From the NCBI GenBank assembly GCA_944324075.1, contig CALUUZ010000003.1, forward strand, positions 1 to 64,000: a DNA stretch of 64,000 bases. Reading direction: 5' to 3'. The translations under genes were made by a program, and so were the position numbers. Numbering within the stretch: position 1 is the stretch's first letter; each line of letters starts with the position of its first letter. This DNA is from Candidatus Mailhella excrementigallinarum (GTDB lineage: Bacteria > Desulfobacterota > Desulfovibrionia > Desulfovibrionales > Desulfovibrionaceae). Of this stretch, positions 45,577 to 53,734 are shown piece by piece. The notes under the pieces are model-generated. The model saw only the letters and a program-made list of their open reading frames with translations. It searched no databases and was not told the origin of the DNA.

Positions 45577-45987
45577 TTACCACCAGAATTTCTGCTCCAA
45601 GACTTTGCTTCTGTAGATGTCATAATACGCGCTCTGCATCGATATGACAGCAGGAATGATAGTGATTATATGATACACATATTCAGGCATTCCTATTCCT
45701 AAAAGCTCTTCTGCGCATCCAAAGATGAATATGAGTCCGCAAGAAAGCACGAGAAGCGATATAGCCTTTCGCCACATTCCTTTAGCGAGATAGTACATGA
45801 TGTTGAAGAGAAATGCCCATATGCTAAAGAAGGCTATAGGGCTTTTTCCTTTCATGTCGTATTCAGGCATTCCTAGCTTAGTTTTCTTGATGTTGTCGTG
45901 AACAAGACGCATTTTGGTTTTCATCTTGTCCGAGATATCGAGAGCGTTGATTTTTTCATAGATGCTGTTGGAATCAGAAGATATCAT
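45577..45987 (-). CDS. DUF2628-like membrane protein
   Basis: 136 residues. Polar N-terminus, then SPIAFFSIWAFLFNIMYYLAKGMWRKAISLL, the pattern of DUF2628 proteins (FFxxxWxLYxGMWKKAI), and two further helices (about 80-96 and 103-120). Function of the family is unknown. Convergent with the SinR pair across a strong terminator. Passenger gene of the transposon. Confidence 0.7.
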   Translation of the reverse strand: MISSDSNSIYEKINALDISDKMKTKMRLVHDNIKKTKLGMPEYDMKGKSPIAFFSIWAFLFNIMYYLAKGMWRKAISLLVLSCGLIFIFGCAEELLGIGMPEYVYHIITIIPAVISMQSAYYDIYRSKVLEQKFWW

Positions 45988-46023
45988 AGAGCCACATCTC
46001 CCTAAGTCTTTTGAGGTTGAAAG

Positions 46024-46257
46024 TTACTTTATTTCTATATGAGATATAGCAGTTACGTTTGGCACAGAAACTTCAGTAAGTGTTTCGATCGTGTTTCTGT
46101 CTTCTTGCGGAACTTTTTTCATGAGCCTATCAAATTTTGTCCAGTTTACTTTGATTGCTTCTCCATTGTGTTTAGGGTTCCAGATGATGAAGTAGTCGGA
46201 GACATTCAAAGAGCCTATGTCGTTATCAAAAACATTTCTGGAATTTTCAGTAGTCAT
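46024..46257 (-). CDS. Small hypothetical protein
   Basis: 77 residues, no membrane segment or known motif, rich in Asn/Asp/Thr. The ATG at 46257 has GGAG eight bases upstream. It lies between the secreted protein gene (29 bases upstream) and the DUF2628 gene (36 bases downstream), so the three probably form one minus-strand transcript. Not recognised. Confidence 0.55.
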   Translation of the reverse strand: MTTENSRNVFDNDIGSLNVSDYFIIWNPKHNGEAIKVNWTKFDRLMKKVPQEDRNTIETLTEVSVPNVTAISHIEIK

Positions 46258-46286
46258 CGGAAGCACTCCTGTGCTGGATAGATGTT

Positions 46287-46946
46287 TTAGAATGTTCCGC
46301 CAGTTGATTCATTTCTCCGTTGCTCTTCTTTTTGTTCTTCGAGAATATTTCGATCCATCATATCTTGAATATCGTCCGGAACATGAACAATCAGTATACA
46401 GAATTTGTCAAATCCAAGCTTTGTATTTCGATCAATTTTTGTAAAATATGCTGGATCGTTGTCAGAATAATCAAGAGCGCGAAATTCATTATTTGGAAAC
46501 ATTTCCTTAAGGTCATCTGACCATTTATATTGAGATGCACTACGTTTTTCATCAACAAGCATGACAATTCCAATAAATTTGTTATCATGAACTACATAAT
46601 ATATGTTCTCAAGTTTTATTTTATCACCTAAAGAAAGATTATCATCTTTTTTTGTATATATAAATACGTCTTTTTCTGTAAATTCTATATATTCATCAAA
46701 GTGAAGTGCGCCCTTTCCAGTATCATAGGTGGTAACTAAAGAATATAACTTTCCTCCTTTTACAAATCTGAAAACATCAAGACTATCTTCACTTGCGCGT
46801 TCAAAATTATCATTTTTGAACGCGCTGTTTTTAGTTTCCCAAGGTATTCCTCTGAATCCTTGCGATAGAGAATTATTATCTGCATATGCGTTGTTGCTGA
46901 ACAATGTAAGGATCAAAGAAAATAGTATACATATTACAGTTTTCAT
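46287..46946 (-). CDS. Exported hypothetical protein
   Basis: 219 residues. Signal peptide MKTVICILFSLILTLFSNNAYA, cut likely after AYA (22). The mature part starts with SLSQGFRGIPWETKNS, which resembles periplasmic proteins of unknown function with a 'FRGIPWGT' start, and has alternating strands after that. No Cys pairs and no enzyme motif. GGAGG is four bases before the ATG. First gene of the three-gene minus-strand group. Confidence 0.65.
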   Translation of the reverse strand: MKTVICILFSLILTLFSNNAYADNNSLSQGFRGIPWETKNSAFKNDNFERASEDSLDVFRFVKGGKLYSLVTTYDTGKGALHFDEYIEFTEKDVFIYTKKDDNLSLGDKIKLENIYYVVHDNKFIGIVMLVDEKRSASQYKWSDDLKEMFPNNEFRALDYSDNDPAYFTKIDRNTKLGFDKFCILIVHVPDDIQDMMDRNILEEQKEEQRRNESTGGTF

Positions 46947-47072
46947 AGTTCCTCCGATGAGGTGTAGTTGGAAATTCTGGAAGCATGAAATGACCAGATT
47001 AACATGACTTAAGCGCGGATGGAGCTAATTTTAGGCTATGCGAGTTCTTCACCTCCTCTTCGAGCTTTTCAG

Positions 47073-47114
47073 GTACGATAATACCGATTATTTTAGAGAC
47101 CGATATTATCGTAC
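47073..47114. promoter_or_regulatory. Inverted-repeat operator upstream of the XRE gene
   Basis: GTACGATAATA (47073-47083) and TATTATCGTAC (47104-47114) form a perfect 11-bp inverted repeat with a 20-base spacer that holds a further CCGATTAT-like half. It lies 37 bases before the XRE gene and between it and the divergent secreted-protein gene, so it is a likely binding site of the XRE repressor. Confidence 0.6.
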
Positions 47115-47150
47115 CGTTTTTAAGTCAAGGCATCCGGTAGAGATCAGGGT

Positions 47151-47399
47151 ATGAAAACATACCCTGATTTGTCGAAATCTATTGGTATCGTTGTGGATTC
47201 TCTCAGGAAAGAGAGGAAGATGACGAAAACAGCTTTGGCAGTATATGCGAACTTGGAGGAGTGCTACGTTCGTGGAATTATCAAAGGGAGAAGGAATCCC
47301 ACAATTTTTGTTATGCAAGCTCTGTGCGAAGCTCTCGGAGTTTCAGTTGGAGAATTCTTTGGGATGGTCGATGACGAGATGAGGCAGAAAGTTGTGTAA
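47151..47399 (+). CDS. XRE-family helix-turn-helix regulator
   Basis: 82 residues. Cro/C1-type HTH: IGIVVDSLRKERKMTKTALAVYANLEECYVRGIIKGRRNPTIFVMQALCEALGVSVGEFFGM covers the five helices. It likely represses its own promoter through the inverted repeat at 47073, and perhaps the divergent group ending at 46024. Weak ribosome site. Some residues at the second HTH helix are unusual (ANLEECYV instead of xGVSxSxI). Confidence 0.82.
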   Translation: MKTYPDLSKSIGIVVDSLRKERKMTKTALAVYANLEECYVRGIIKGRRNPTIFVMQALCEALGVSVGEFFGMVDDEMRQKVV

Positions 47400-47623
47400 A
47401 ATATGATGGTTATGATTATTTTCTTATGAATTCACACACTCACATTGCTAATGCTCTCGGTATCGTAGCATGAGAAAGCACCAAATTTATGGAGCATAAT
47501 ATATTGAAATTATATGATTTTAATTTTTACAAAGATTCAGTTTTTTGAATCGTTAAATATGTATATTGCCTTTTACTTTATTGAAGGCTATTTTACAAAA
47601 AAATTATAGAATGAGGAATGTTT

Positions 47624-47980
47624 ATGACAACATTTGTAGGAGCAGAATACATCATAGCTAATCTGTTGATAGCAATGAAGAAAAATCATAATAGAGATTC
47701 AATTTCATTTGAAGAAGTATGTCGAGCATGTGAATATATCCAAGAACAATCTCTAAAAAAAGATATAGATGCGATTTTTCTATCATCAACAGATCAACTC
47801 TCAATGGCAATTTTTGATTTTTCAGATTATTTTGAATATAATTCGGATCAAAAAAAGATTTTTGTAGTCAAGACAAAGAAAATTTTTGACTTAAAAAACA
47901 GATTTATTGGCTATTTACCATTTGATGTATTGACTTTTCTTGTTGATGCTACTGATAATGCTGTATGTCATTATGTGTAA
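47624..47980 (+). CDS. Small protein upstream of the HD phosphohydrolase
   Basis: 118 residues, soluble, no Cys pairs or known motif. SISFEEVCRACEYIQEQSLKKDIDAIFLSSTDQLSMAIFDFSDYFEYN suggests a helical N-terminus followed by mixed strands. GAGGA lies six bases before ATG 47624. It is 50 bases before the HD gene, in the same direction, so it may be its partner or regulator. About 220 non-coding AT-rich bases precede it. Not recognised. Confidence 0.6.
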   Translation: MTTFVGAEYIIANLLIAMKKNHNRDSISFEEVCRACEYIQEQSLKKDIDAIFLSSTDQLSMAIFDFSDYFEYNSDQKKIFVVKTKKIFDLKNRFIGYLPFDVLTFLVDATDNAVCHYV

Positions 47981-48030
47981 TACTTACATTTGTTTTAGTT
48001 GCTGTTTAGAAGAAAAAGTTGGGAGTGGAG

Positions 48031-49674
48031 ATGAAACAGATTAAAGACCCCGTTTATGGGTATATTAATGTTGATGATGAATATATTCCCCTCATTGATA
48101 CAGCAGAATTTCAACGACTAAGAAACATTCGACAAACAGGCTATCAATCGCTGTATCCATCCGCACTACACAATAGATTTGTACATTCATTTGGAGTTTT
48201 CCATTTAGGAGAGAAGGCGTTTAACTGTTTTAAAAATAATGTATGCGAATGCTGTTTTCCCGAATATAGAAATGTGAATTGGAATAAAGTGAAAAAATCC
48301 TTTTTGCTTGCGTGTTTGTTGCATGATGTAGGACATTCTCCTTTTTCTCATACAGGAGAGGAATATTATAAACGAAGCACAGACTTTAAAGCTGAATTTA
48401 AAAAGGCTCTTCCTGCCTGCATGGATCTTTATAAAAATTTAGAAAATGGCACAGGTAAACCTCATGAAGCGATGAGCGCGTTAGTTGGCTTGGAAATGCT
48501 ACGTCAAAACAAAATTCATGATATAGATGAAGAATTATTTGTACGGGCAATAATTGGAGTAAAATACAATAGCAATGATAATATCTATTTAATTAAAAAT
48601 ACAATTATAGAAATGCTAAATGGTTCACTTATAGATGTTGATAAATTAGATTACCTGCTTCGTGATGCTTATGTTACTGGATTTAATACTATGGTATTAG
48701 ATGTAGATCGACTTTTTAATGGATACACAATAGTAAAATATATTGATGCATCATCAAAATCGCGATATATTGCAGCATATAAACGTGGATCTTTAAGTGT
48801 AATCGAAAATGTTATATTTGCAAATGACTTAGAAAGGCACTGGATACAAAACCATCCCACTATTATATACGATGTAAAACTGATTCAGCAAGCTATTGAA
48901 TTATATGACAAATACATGACTACCACATACATGAAAAATTTAGGATCAATAAAGAGTATTTTTACAAAAAATGCACTATCACCTTTGGGTTACAAAGAAA
49001 AGGGCATTCCATTATGCTTGTTATGTGATGATGACATAGTATATTGGTTAAAAAATATATCAAATGATAGTAACATTTCAGACCAGTTTTTCAATCGTTC
49101 GATGCGTTTAAAACCACTCTGGAAAAGCGAAATAGAATTTCGCCATTTAGAAAAAGAATTACTTGGTCAGGGAATACGACGTGCAATAAAAAATGAACTT
49201 AAAGCAATAAAAGATAACACTTTTTTCATAAACGGAGAAACTCTTAAGTTAGCTGAATCTGAAAAAAAGCGTCAAGAAGCGGCACGCGCATCAACCGATC
49301 CTCACCTTAAAAATATTGCAGAAACTGCCCTACCAGCACAAGAGAAAGTATTAAGAGTTCTTCATTTATTTAAGCAATTTGCAACAGATGAGGAATTGGA
49401 TTTCGAATTTGCGTTTATATATATGGATAACAACTTTGAAAGTAATTATGTTAAATTGGAGCAGTCAGACATTCATATAGTCTTTACACCTAAACGGATT
49501 ATTCCGTTGAGGAAAGCATTGTCAGTTAAAGGTCTAAAATCAGATGAAGATGAGAAAGATGGATATTATTTCCTTTACACAACAAGTCAAAATATTCAGA
49601 GATTAATACAGAAAGAAAAAGATCCATCTGAAGAAATTATGACATATATCTCAAAACATTGGAGTATAGTTTAA
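48031..49674 (+). CDS. HD-domain phosphohydrolase (dNTPase/SAMHD1-like)
   Basis: 547 residues. Complete metal and phosphate-site set: FQRLRNIRQTGYQSLYPSALHNRFVHSFGV (R and H), LLHDVGHSPFSH (HD), and LIDVDKLDYLLRDAYVTG (second Asp), as in dGTPases and SAMHD1-type enzymes. The C-terminal ~200 residues are extra and contain a charged helical stretch (about 385-440). Relatives hydrolyse (d)NTPs, and some restrict phage. Start ATG 48031 with GGGAG; a TTG four codons earlier is less likely. Carried as a passenger gene together with the small upstream gene. Confidence 0.88.
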   Translation: MKQIKDPVYGYINVDDEYIPLIDTAEFQRLRNIRQTGYQSLYPSALHNRFVHSFGVFHLGEKAFNCFKNNVCECCFPEYRNVNWNKVKKSFLLACLLHDVGHSPFSHTGEEYYKRSTDFKAEFKKALPACMDLYKNLENGTGKPHEAMSALVGLEMLRQNKIHDIDEELFVRAIIGVKYNSNDNIYLIKNTIIEMLNGSLIDVDKLDYLLRDAYVTGFNTMVLDVDRLFNGYTIVKYIDASSKSRYIAAYKRGSLSVIENVIFANDLERHWIQNHPTIIYDVKLIQQAIELYDKYMTTTYMKNLGSIKSIFTKNALSPLGYKEKGIPLCLLCDDDIVYWLKNISNDSNISDQFFNRSMRLKPLWKSEIEFRHLEKELLGQGIRRAIKNELKAIKDNTFFINGETLKLAESEKKRQEAARASTDPHLKNIAETALPAQEKVLRVLHLFKQFATDEELDFEFAFIYMDNNFESNYVKLEQSDIHIVFTPKRIIPLRKALSVKGLKSDEDEKDGYYFLYTTSQNIQRLIQKEKDPSEEIMTYISKHWSIV

Positions 49675-49707
49675 GAGTATCTTCTATAAATCATGACAAG
49701 TATAATT

Positions 49708-49881
49708 TCACCATTTTTTCAGAAATTTTTTAAGTTCTTCTCTGTATTCTGCATTATGTTCCCCACAAGTAAGGTATTTAGGAATAATCACACTATGTTC
49801 CGTAATATATTTTATGCTATTACATCTTTGATCGATGTAAATTCCTGATGAAGCTGTTTCAATTGGACGATCCATTATCAT
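49708..49881 (-). CDS. 57-residue hypothetical protein
   Basis: ATG at 49881 with AAGGAG seven bases upstream, TGA at 49708-49710. Begins MIMDRPIETASSGIYID and ends EYREELKKFLKKW, with two Cys (20 and 39). No homologue recognised. It is downstream of the transposase gene on the same strand and convergent with the HD gene. Confidence 0.55.
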   Translation of the reverse strand: MIMDRPIETASSGIYIDQRCNSIKYITEHSVIIPKYLTCGEHNAEYREELKKFLKKW

Positions 49882-49949
49882 TGTATTTCTCCTTAATAGT
49901 TATTCATATAATTCGTATTTAGATATTACGTTTTATAATAGTTTCTGAA

Positions 49950-50978
49950 TTACGCCGCCACAGGAAGAGAAGGCCGATCCCCGATCTCTTCCCATTTTTT
50001 CGCAAAAGAAGACCCAACAGCAGGCTTCACGATATTCAGCTTCTTCACACTTTCTCCTGATACTCCATACGCCGTATTGCACCATTCAAGATAGTTCTGA
50101 AGATATTTCGTCGACACACCGCGAAACTTTCCTACGAACAGCTTGATAAAGCTGTGATACGCATTCACATGATTGATGTGATATATCCCGTTCTTCCTCT
50201 TTTCCTCATTCACAACGACATGCTTGATGTATCCAAAATTATCTTCAGCATATAATCCGTATGTCCTGAATCCATCCGTACAGAAAATTGCCCCACGAAT
50301 GATCTTGTCATCAAGAACTTCATGAAGCGTTTTCGTATCAGCAGGCCCAAGAGAAACTATCTCGGAAACCTTGTTCCCGTTCCTGTCAATAGCACACTCT
50401 ACGCATACTTGCTCTTTGGACAAGCCATTCTGTTCAGCAGGAGTTCCTCTCTTTTTAGCCTTTCTTCCTTCAGGAAGATTTCGAGAGCCTTTGTACGATA
50501 CCCTGAAAAAAGTTTCGTCAGCTTCTATCACTCCTTTGAGCTTCTTGCTTTCGTTATACGAAGCGATAGCATCCAGAACCTTATGTCTCCAGACGAAAGC
50601 TGTATGCGTATTGATATCGCAGATGACAGCAGTCTTTCTGATAGAGAACTGATCTACCATGCACTCAAGAAATTTCATCCAGAGGTCAAATGACTTGTGA
50701 GAACCGCAGAAGATCGTATTCGTCTTGGCTATAAACGTCTTCCCGCAATTCTTGCATTTAAATCTCTGTTCTCCGTTCGGACTCTTCCCGAATTTGACGA
50801 TGTTCTCTACACATCCGCAATGAGGGCAGAAGAATCCGTTGGAAAATCTTTCTTCAGTGAAAGAAAGAGAAGTGTTCGCTTCTGTATCATGGGAAGACAT
50901 GAGCATCGAGACGATTTTCTTTCGTTCGTTTTCAGATAGCTTCTTTATCTGATCCATGATAGCCGAGAGGTTACTCAC
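49950..50978 (-). CDS. IS1595-family (ISXO2-like) transposase
   Basis: 342 residues. N-terminal zinc ribbon (CPHCGCVENIVKFG ... FKCKNCGKTF, about 51-86), then a DDE-type domain with first Asp in GVIEADETFFRVSYKG, second in IFCTDGFRTYG and HHVNAYHSFIKLFVGKFRGVSTKYLQNYLEW, the conserved end of ISXO2-like transposases. Start is GTG at 50978 with AAGGAG 11 bases upstream; ATG at 50957 is possible. The gene appears intact. It is the only transposase in the 8.2-kb element and the best candidate for moving it; no closer terminal repeats were found around it. Confidence 0.92.
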   Translation of the reverse strand: MSNLSAIMDQIKKLSENERKKIVSMLMSSHDTEANTSLSFTEERFSNGFFCPHCGCVENIVKFGKSPNGEQRFKCKNCGKTFIAKTNTIFCGSHKSFDLWMKFLECMVDQFSIRKTAVICDINTHTAFVWRHKVLDAIASYNESKKLKGVIEADETFFRVSYKGSRNLPEGRKAKKRGTPAEQNGLSKEQVCVECAIDRNGNKVSEIVSLGPADTKTLHEVLDDKIIRGAIFCTDGFRTYGLYAEDNFGYIKHVVVNEEKRKNGIYHINHVNAYHSFIKLFVGKFRGVSTKYLQNYLEWCNTAYGVSGESVKKLNIVKPAVGSSFAKKWEEIGDRPSLPVAA

Positions 50979-51137
50979 TGAGGTTGCATCTCCTTTTTTC
51001 TTGAGAGATACAATAGCACATTTTTAATTCGATGTCTAATTAATTGTTGAAAGAAAAAAGGCTCTCTTTGGATTTTTCCGCAAGAAAGCCTTCATAAATA
51101 AGCGTATATAAAATGTGATAAAAAGGAAGAATGAAGT

Positions 51138-51407
51138 ATGAGCAAGCATATATTATACATGGAACCTAAATTTCTGAATCATTATGGAAAATTTCATACA
51201 AAAGACATATCACGCAAAAAGGCAAAAAAAGAAGTCATAGATATTGAATATCCCGGGTGGTACATTCCTATTACACCTACGGAAAAAGAGCTTTTCTACG
51301 ATATTCTTGAAGTGCTGAAGAAATATTGGAATGATGATAGCATCAGATTTGTCTTGCATGAGATGGATGATAAATGGAAAAAGGAATTCTCTTTGGTTAG
51401 AAATTAA
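51138..51407 (+). CDS. Small hypothetical protein
   Basis: 89 residues, basic N-terminal third (FHTKDISRKKAKKEV), then YPGWYIPITPTEKELFYDILEVLKKYWNDDSIRFVLHEMDDKW, probably helical. AAGGAAG lies eight bases before the ATG. Its stop overlaps, on the opposite strand, the stop of a start-less reading frame. Not recognised. Confidence 0.5.
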   Translation: MSKHILYMEPKFLNHYGKFHTKDISRKKAKKEVIDIEYPGWYIPITPTEKELFYDILEVLKKYWNDDSIRFVLHEMDDKWKKEFSLVRN

Positions 51408-51691
51408 TTTTCAATAATAAAATCTGGTAAATCTATATCAAAATATATTTTTTCATAACTGTTATTTTTTACTTCTCCGTGAATAGGAACCATATAACAA
51501 TACAATTCTGGATAAATATCGTTATGTATATCAGTACAATTTTTTAGTAACATTTTTTCAAATAATTTAAACACTTCATTGCGCGAAGTATCATCTTCGT
51601 ATACTCGTGCAAATCCAACGTATTGAGATATTTTATATAGTTTTAAACTACAAAAATTAGATATAATACATTTACGATATTTAGCGTATAC
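51404..51691 (-). pseudogene. Start-less reading frame, probable gene remnant
   Basis: An open frame of 95 codons ending TAA at 51406-51404 reads like protein (VYAKYRKCIISNFCSLK ... YVGFARVYEDDTS ... MVPIHGEVKNN), but an in-frame TGA lies just before it and there is no ATG before the internal one near codon 47 and no ribosome site. It is probably a decayed passenger gene. It fills most of the 51408-51722 stretch. Confidence 0.4.
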
Positions 51692-51722
51692 AAAAAATCA
51701 TCCAAAAAAAAGGAGGGTTGCC

Positions 51723-52100
51723 ATGAATGATATACAACACAAGCAAGTATGCGTAAAAGTGAATGCGTATGTTGATGAAAAAATCGCCCCTGTCATCGAG
51801 GCATTATCTAAATTTCCAAATCTTATTACAGAATATAGTTGTGAAGATAATAGATCAGATATTGAAGTAAAAGAAGGCCGTATCCCTAAAGCATATATTA
51901 TGTTTCATACTAGAGAAAAATATGGAGATTGGAAAGAACTGAGTAAACTTTGTTATGAAATTGCGAACGCAATTTCTGATTATCGCTATGCAGAAGTATC
52001 TGTCAGATGGAAAGAAGGTAAGCCAGTAGGCATGCTTAATTTTAATACAGAAGATGCCTACTGGCTTACAATGGCTATCAATAATTATATTAAAAATTAA
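51723..52100 (+). CDS. Hypothetical protein
   Basis: 125 residues, soluble, single domain. VKVNAYVDEKIAPVIEALSKFPNLITEYSCED and AYIMFHTREKYGDWKELSKLCYEIANAISDYRYAEVSVRW suggest an alpha/beta fold. A good AGGAGG is seven bases before the ATG. The stop overlaps by four bases the end of the convergent HNH gene. Not recognised. Confidence 0.6.
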   Translation: MNDIQHKQVCVKVNAYVDEKIAPVIEALSKFPNLITEYSCEDNRSDIEVKEGRIPKAYIMFHTREKYGDWKELSKLCYEIANAISDYRYAEVSVRWKEGKPVGMLNFNTEDAYWLTMAINNYIKN

Positions 52101-52300
52101 TGCTTTCCATAGGTTAGTGTTTCTTTATGACAGTCTATACACAAAATTTTGCAATTTGAGAGTTCATCTCCTCCTCCAGACCTTACAGAATGTTTGTGAT
52201 GAGCCTCGCATGTTTCCATAGTTACCTTCTTTCCACAACTTTCACATTTGTAATCTGCCTTTTCTAGTGCTTCTTGCTTAGTTTCCTTTGAAAATGCCAT
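52097..52300 (-). CDS. Small HNH-domain protein
   Basis: 67 residues. YKCESCGKKV, then CEAHHKHSVRSGGGDELSNCKILCIDCHKE gives the zinc-binding CxxC ... CxxC pairs and the HH / N / H residues of the HNH (McrA-like) nuclease motif. It is close to the minimal size of the domain. GAGGAGG lies six bases before the ATG. Last gene before the right end of the transposon; possible defence or homing nuclease, but activity is untested. Confidence 0.8.
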   Translation of the reverse strand: MAFSKETKQEALEKADYKCESCGKKVTMETCEAHHKHSVRSGGGDELSNCKILCIDCHKETLTYGKH

Positions 52301-52469
52301 TTCATCCTCCTCGAAAAAGTTTGTTTATCAGGAGGCTATCATTAATTAAGAAGATCGATCAATAGGCGACGAGTGCATGTTCAAAAAGTTGAGCGATATC
52401 GACAAAAATCTTACCTCTCATTAATATGAGATTGTCTTATGCATAAATCATGCCAAATTTCATGATCAA

Positions 52470-52494
52470 ATCAACACGGTTCTACAACAGAGCG
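52470..52494 (-). repeat. Right terminal inverted repeat of the transposon
   Basis: Inverse of 44264-44288 with one mismatch. It also pairs with 52506-52527 just outside the element, so the right junction forms a 22-bp hairpin made of two back-to-back repeat ends. Nothing else is seen in 52301-52469 except a short palindrome CTCATTAATATGAG at 52417-52430. Confidence 0.85.
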
Positions 52495-52502
52495 AACATA
52501 AA
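52495..52502. repeat. 8-bp target-site duplication, right
   Basis: AACATAAA, identical to 44256-44263. Confidence 0.85.
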
Positions 52503-52955
52503 CGTTCTGTTGTAGAACCGTGTTGATGGCTCTGTGCGTGACGTGTTCCTTTCCTCCGGCATGGGCGGCAACGTTCGTTGCCGCAAGGACAGCCCGTGTT
52601 CCACACGGGCCGACGGCAGCATGTATCCACGGCCGGCTCGCTTGCGCCTCCGGGCGGCTTTGCCGCATGAAGGCTCCACTCCGCGAACCTTTTCTTCCGC
52701 GACCTCCTGATGACGCTTGAGCGGCTTTGCCGACACTCGCTCCCGCTTGCGTTTTGCGCGGAAAACGCCGCGCCCGCACTCCGTGCCGCATGACCATGCG
52801 GCGGCGGGTCGTCATCTCTGCTCTCGATGCCCGCGAGCCCCGCTCCGCCAGGCAATGGGCACGGCTCCTGCGGAACCTCCGGCAGACCTCAAAGGCCGCT
52901 GCGCTCGCGCCTCCGGCAATCAGGGAAACGTTCAGCACAACTCTGCAACAGAACA
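52503..52955 (+). repeat. GC-rich MITE-like element with transposon-type ends
   Basis: About 450 bases, GC-rich, no credible gene. Left end CGTTCTGTTGTAGAACCGTG matches the transposon TIR with one mismatch over 20; the right end (52931-52955) is an imperfect inverse copy (CTCTGCAACAGA). Internal parts recur at 53285 (GGCGGCAA...TTGCCGCAA) and at 60198 (GGCTCGCTTG, CGCTCGCGCCTCC). It may be a non-autonomous relative of the IS1595-type element. Confidence 0.6.
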
Positions 52956-52981
52956 AACGTCCGGAACGTCCTACTTTCATA

Positions 52982-53010
52982 TTGACAATATCCAGCACAA
53001 AAGGCATAGT
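52982..53010 (+). promoter_or_regulatory. Promoter of tRNA-Arg
   Basis: TTGACA (52982-52987), 17-base spacer, CATAGT (53005-53010); predicted start near 53017, 20 bases before the tRNA. Confidence 0.55.
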
Positions 53011-53036
53011 AATGTGCTGAGGGAGCAATTCCCTGT

Positions 53037-53113
53037 GCGCTTGTAGCTCAGCTGGATAGAGCGACAGCCTCCGGAGCTGTAGGCCTGGCGTTCGAATCGC
53101 CACAGGCGCACCA
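53037..53113 (+). tRNA. tRNA-Arg (CCG)
   Basis: 77 bases with all stems: acceptor GCGCTTG/CAGGCGC (one G-U), D arm GCTC/GAGC, anticodon stem ACAGC/GCTGT around loop CTCCGGA giving anticodon CCG (Arg CGG), T arm TGGCG-TTCGAAT-CGCCA, encoded CCA. Confidence 0.95.
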
Positions 53114-53120
53114 GAAATTT

Positions 53121-53170
53121 AAAGGGGGGGGACCGAATAGCCAGATTCGTTCTCCCCCCCCCCCCTTATT
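53121..53170 (+). terminator. G-run/C-run hairpin after tRNA-Arg
   Basis: A run of eight G (53124-53131) and ACCGAAT face ATTCGTTCT and a run of twelve C (53154-53165), followed by TTATTTTA. Acts as a likely terminator. The homopolymer length may be imprecise in the assembly. Confidence 0.6.
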
Positions 53171-53284
53171 TTATCCTGCAAAGAAATGTCACAGCATCGA
53201 GAAATCCCGGAGCATCCAGCAACAGCAATGTTTTGTTCCCCTCGATGGTGATGATGAGTATTCTCAGAGCGAAAATACTTCAGA

Positions 53285-53540
53285 CTGTGTAGAACCATGT
53301 TGATACTACTGTGCGGGGCGTGCATCTTGGCTCCGGCACGGGCGGCATATTGCCGCAAAGACAACCGCTCCTCTCCCCCAAGATGCCACGGCGGGGCGTC
53401 ATCATCTCTGTTCTTATACTTGCATCGTATGCCTTATGCCTTGCTGTGCCCGGCACGCCCCCCGCGGAACAGCCTGGTCAGCCTCCACATGGCTCTCGCG
53501 TATGCCTCCGGAGGTCAAGATCATTTACCACCACGCTGAA
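53285..53540 (+). repeat. Degenerate copy of the GC-rich MITE-like element
   Basis: Starts CTGTGTAGAACCATGTTGAT, close to the transposon end, and continues with stretches shared with the 52503 copy (CTCCGGCACGGGCGGC, TTGCCGCAA). The right end is poorly kept. Together with the terminator it accounts for most of 53114-53734, which holds no gene. Confidence 0.5.
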
Positions 53541-53734
53541 AGAGAGCCATATTTCATGCCAGCGCACTTGCCCCCTCTTCACCGCTTGTTCACTCGCTCC
53601 AGAAGCAGATGACTGTCTGCCCGGCCCTGACTCTTTTTCTGCTCGTTCCCTGAGATACGGTTTCAGCGCTCTTGCCCGGCTGCGTACCTGCCAAAGGTTC
53701 TCCACAGTCTGGCAGTACCAGAACAGCCGTCCGC

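Larger units (their letters stand above)
44264..52494. mobile_element. 8.2-kb IS1595-type transposon with passenger genes
   Basis: The block is bounded by 25-bp terminal inverted repeats (44264-44288 and 52470-52494, one mismatch) beginning CGCTCTGTTGTAGAAC, flanked by a perfect 8-bp duplication AACATAAA. It is clearly AT-rich compared with the GC-rich genome on both sides, and composition changes at the ends. It encodes an IS1595-type transposase (49950-50978). That family makes 8-bp duplications, and some members are known to carry passenger genes. Passenger genes are a membrane protein and SinR/Cas2-like pair, DUF2628 protein, two small unknowns, a secreted protein, XRE regulator, HD phosphohydrolase with partner, and an HNH protein. 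No resistance or integrase gene was seen. Insertion is next to another TIR copy, which belongs to the GC-rich repeat at 52503. Confidence 0.85.

Noticed and set aside
53037..53113. tRNA-Arg as attachment site of the AT-rich island
   Set aside because: No integrase is encoded in the island and no copy of the tRNA 3' end is seen at the left border; terminal inverted repeats and an 8-bp duplication explain the borders instead.
53124..53165. Homopolymer runs (G8, C12) as a phase-variable tract
   Set aside because: They sit in a hairpin directly after tRNA-Arg and not in or before a protein gene; terminator function is simpler.
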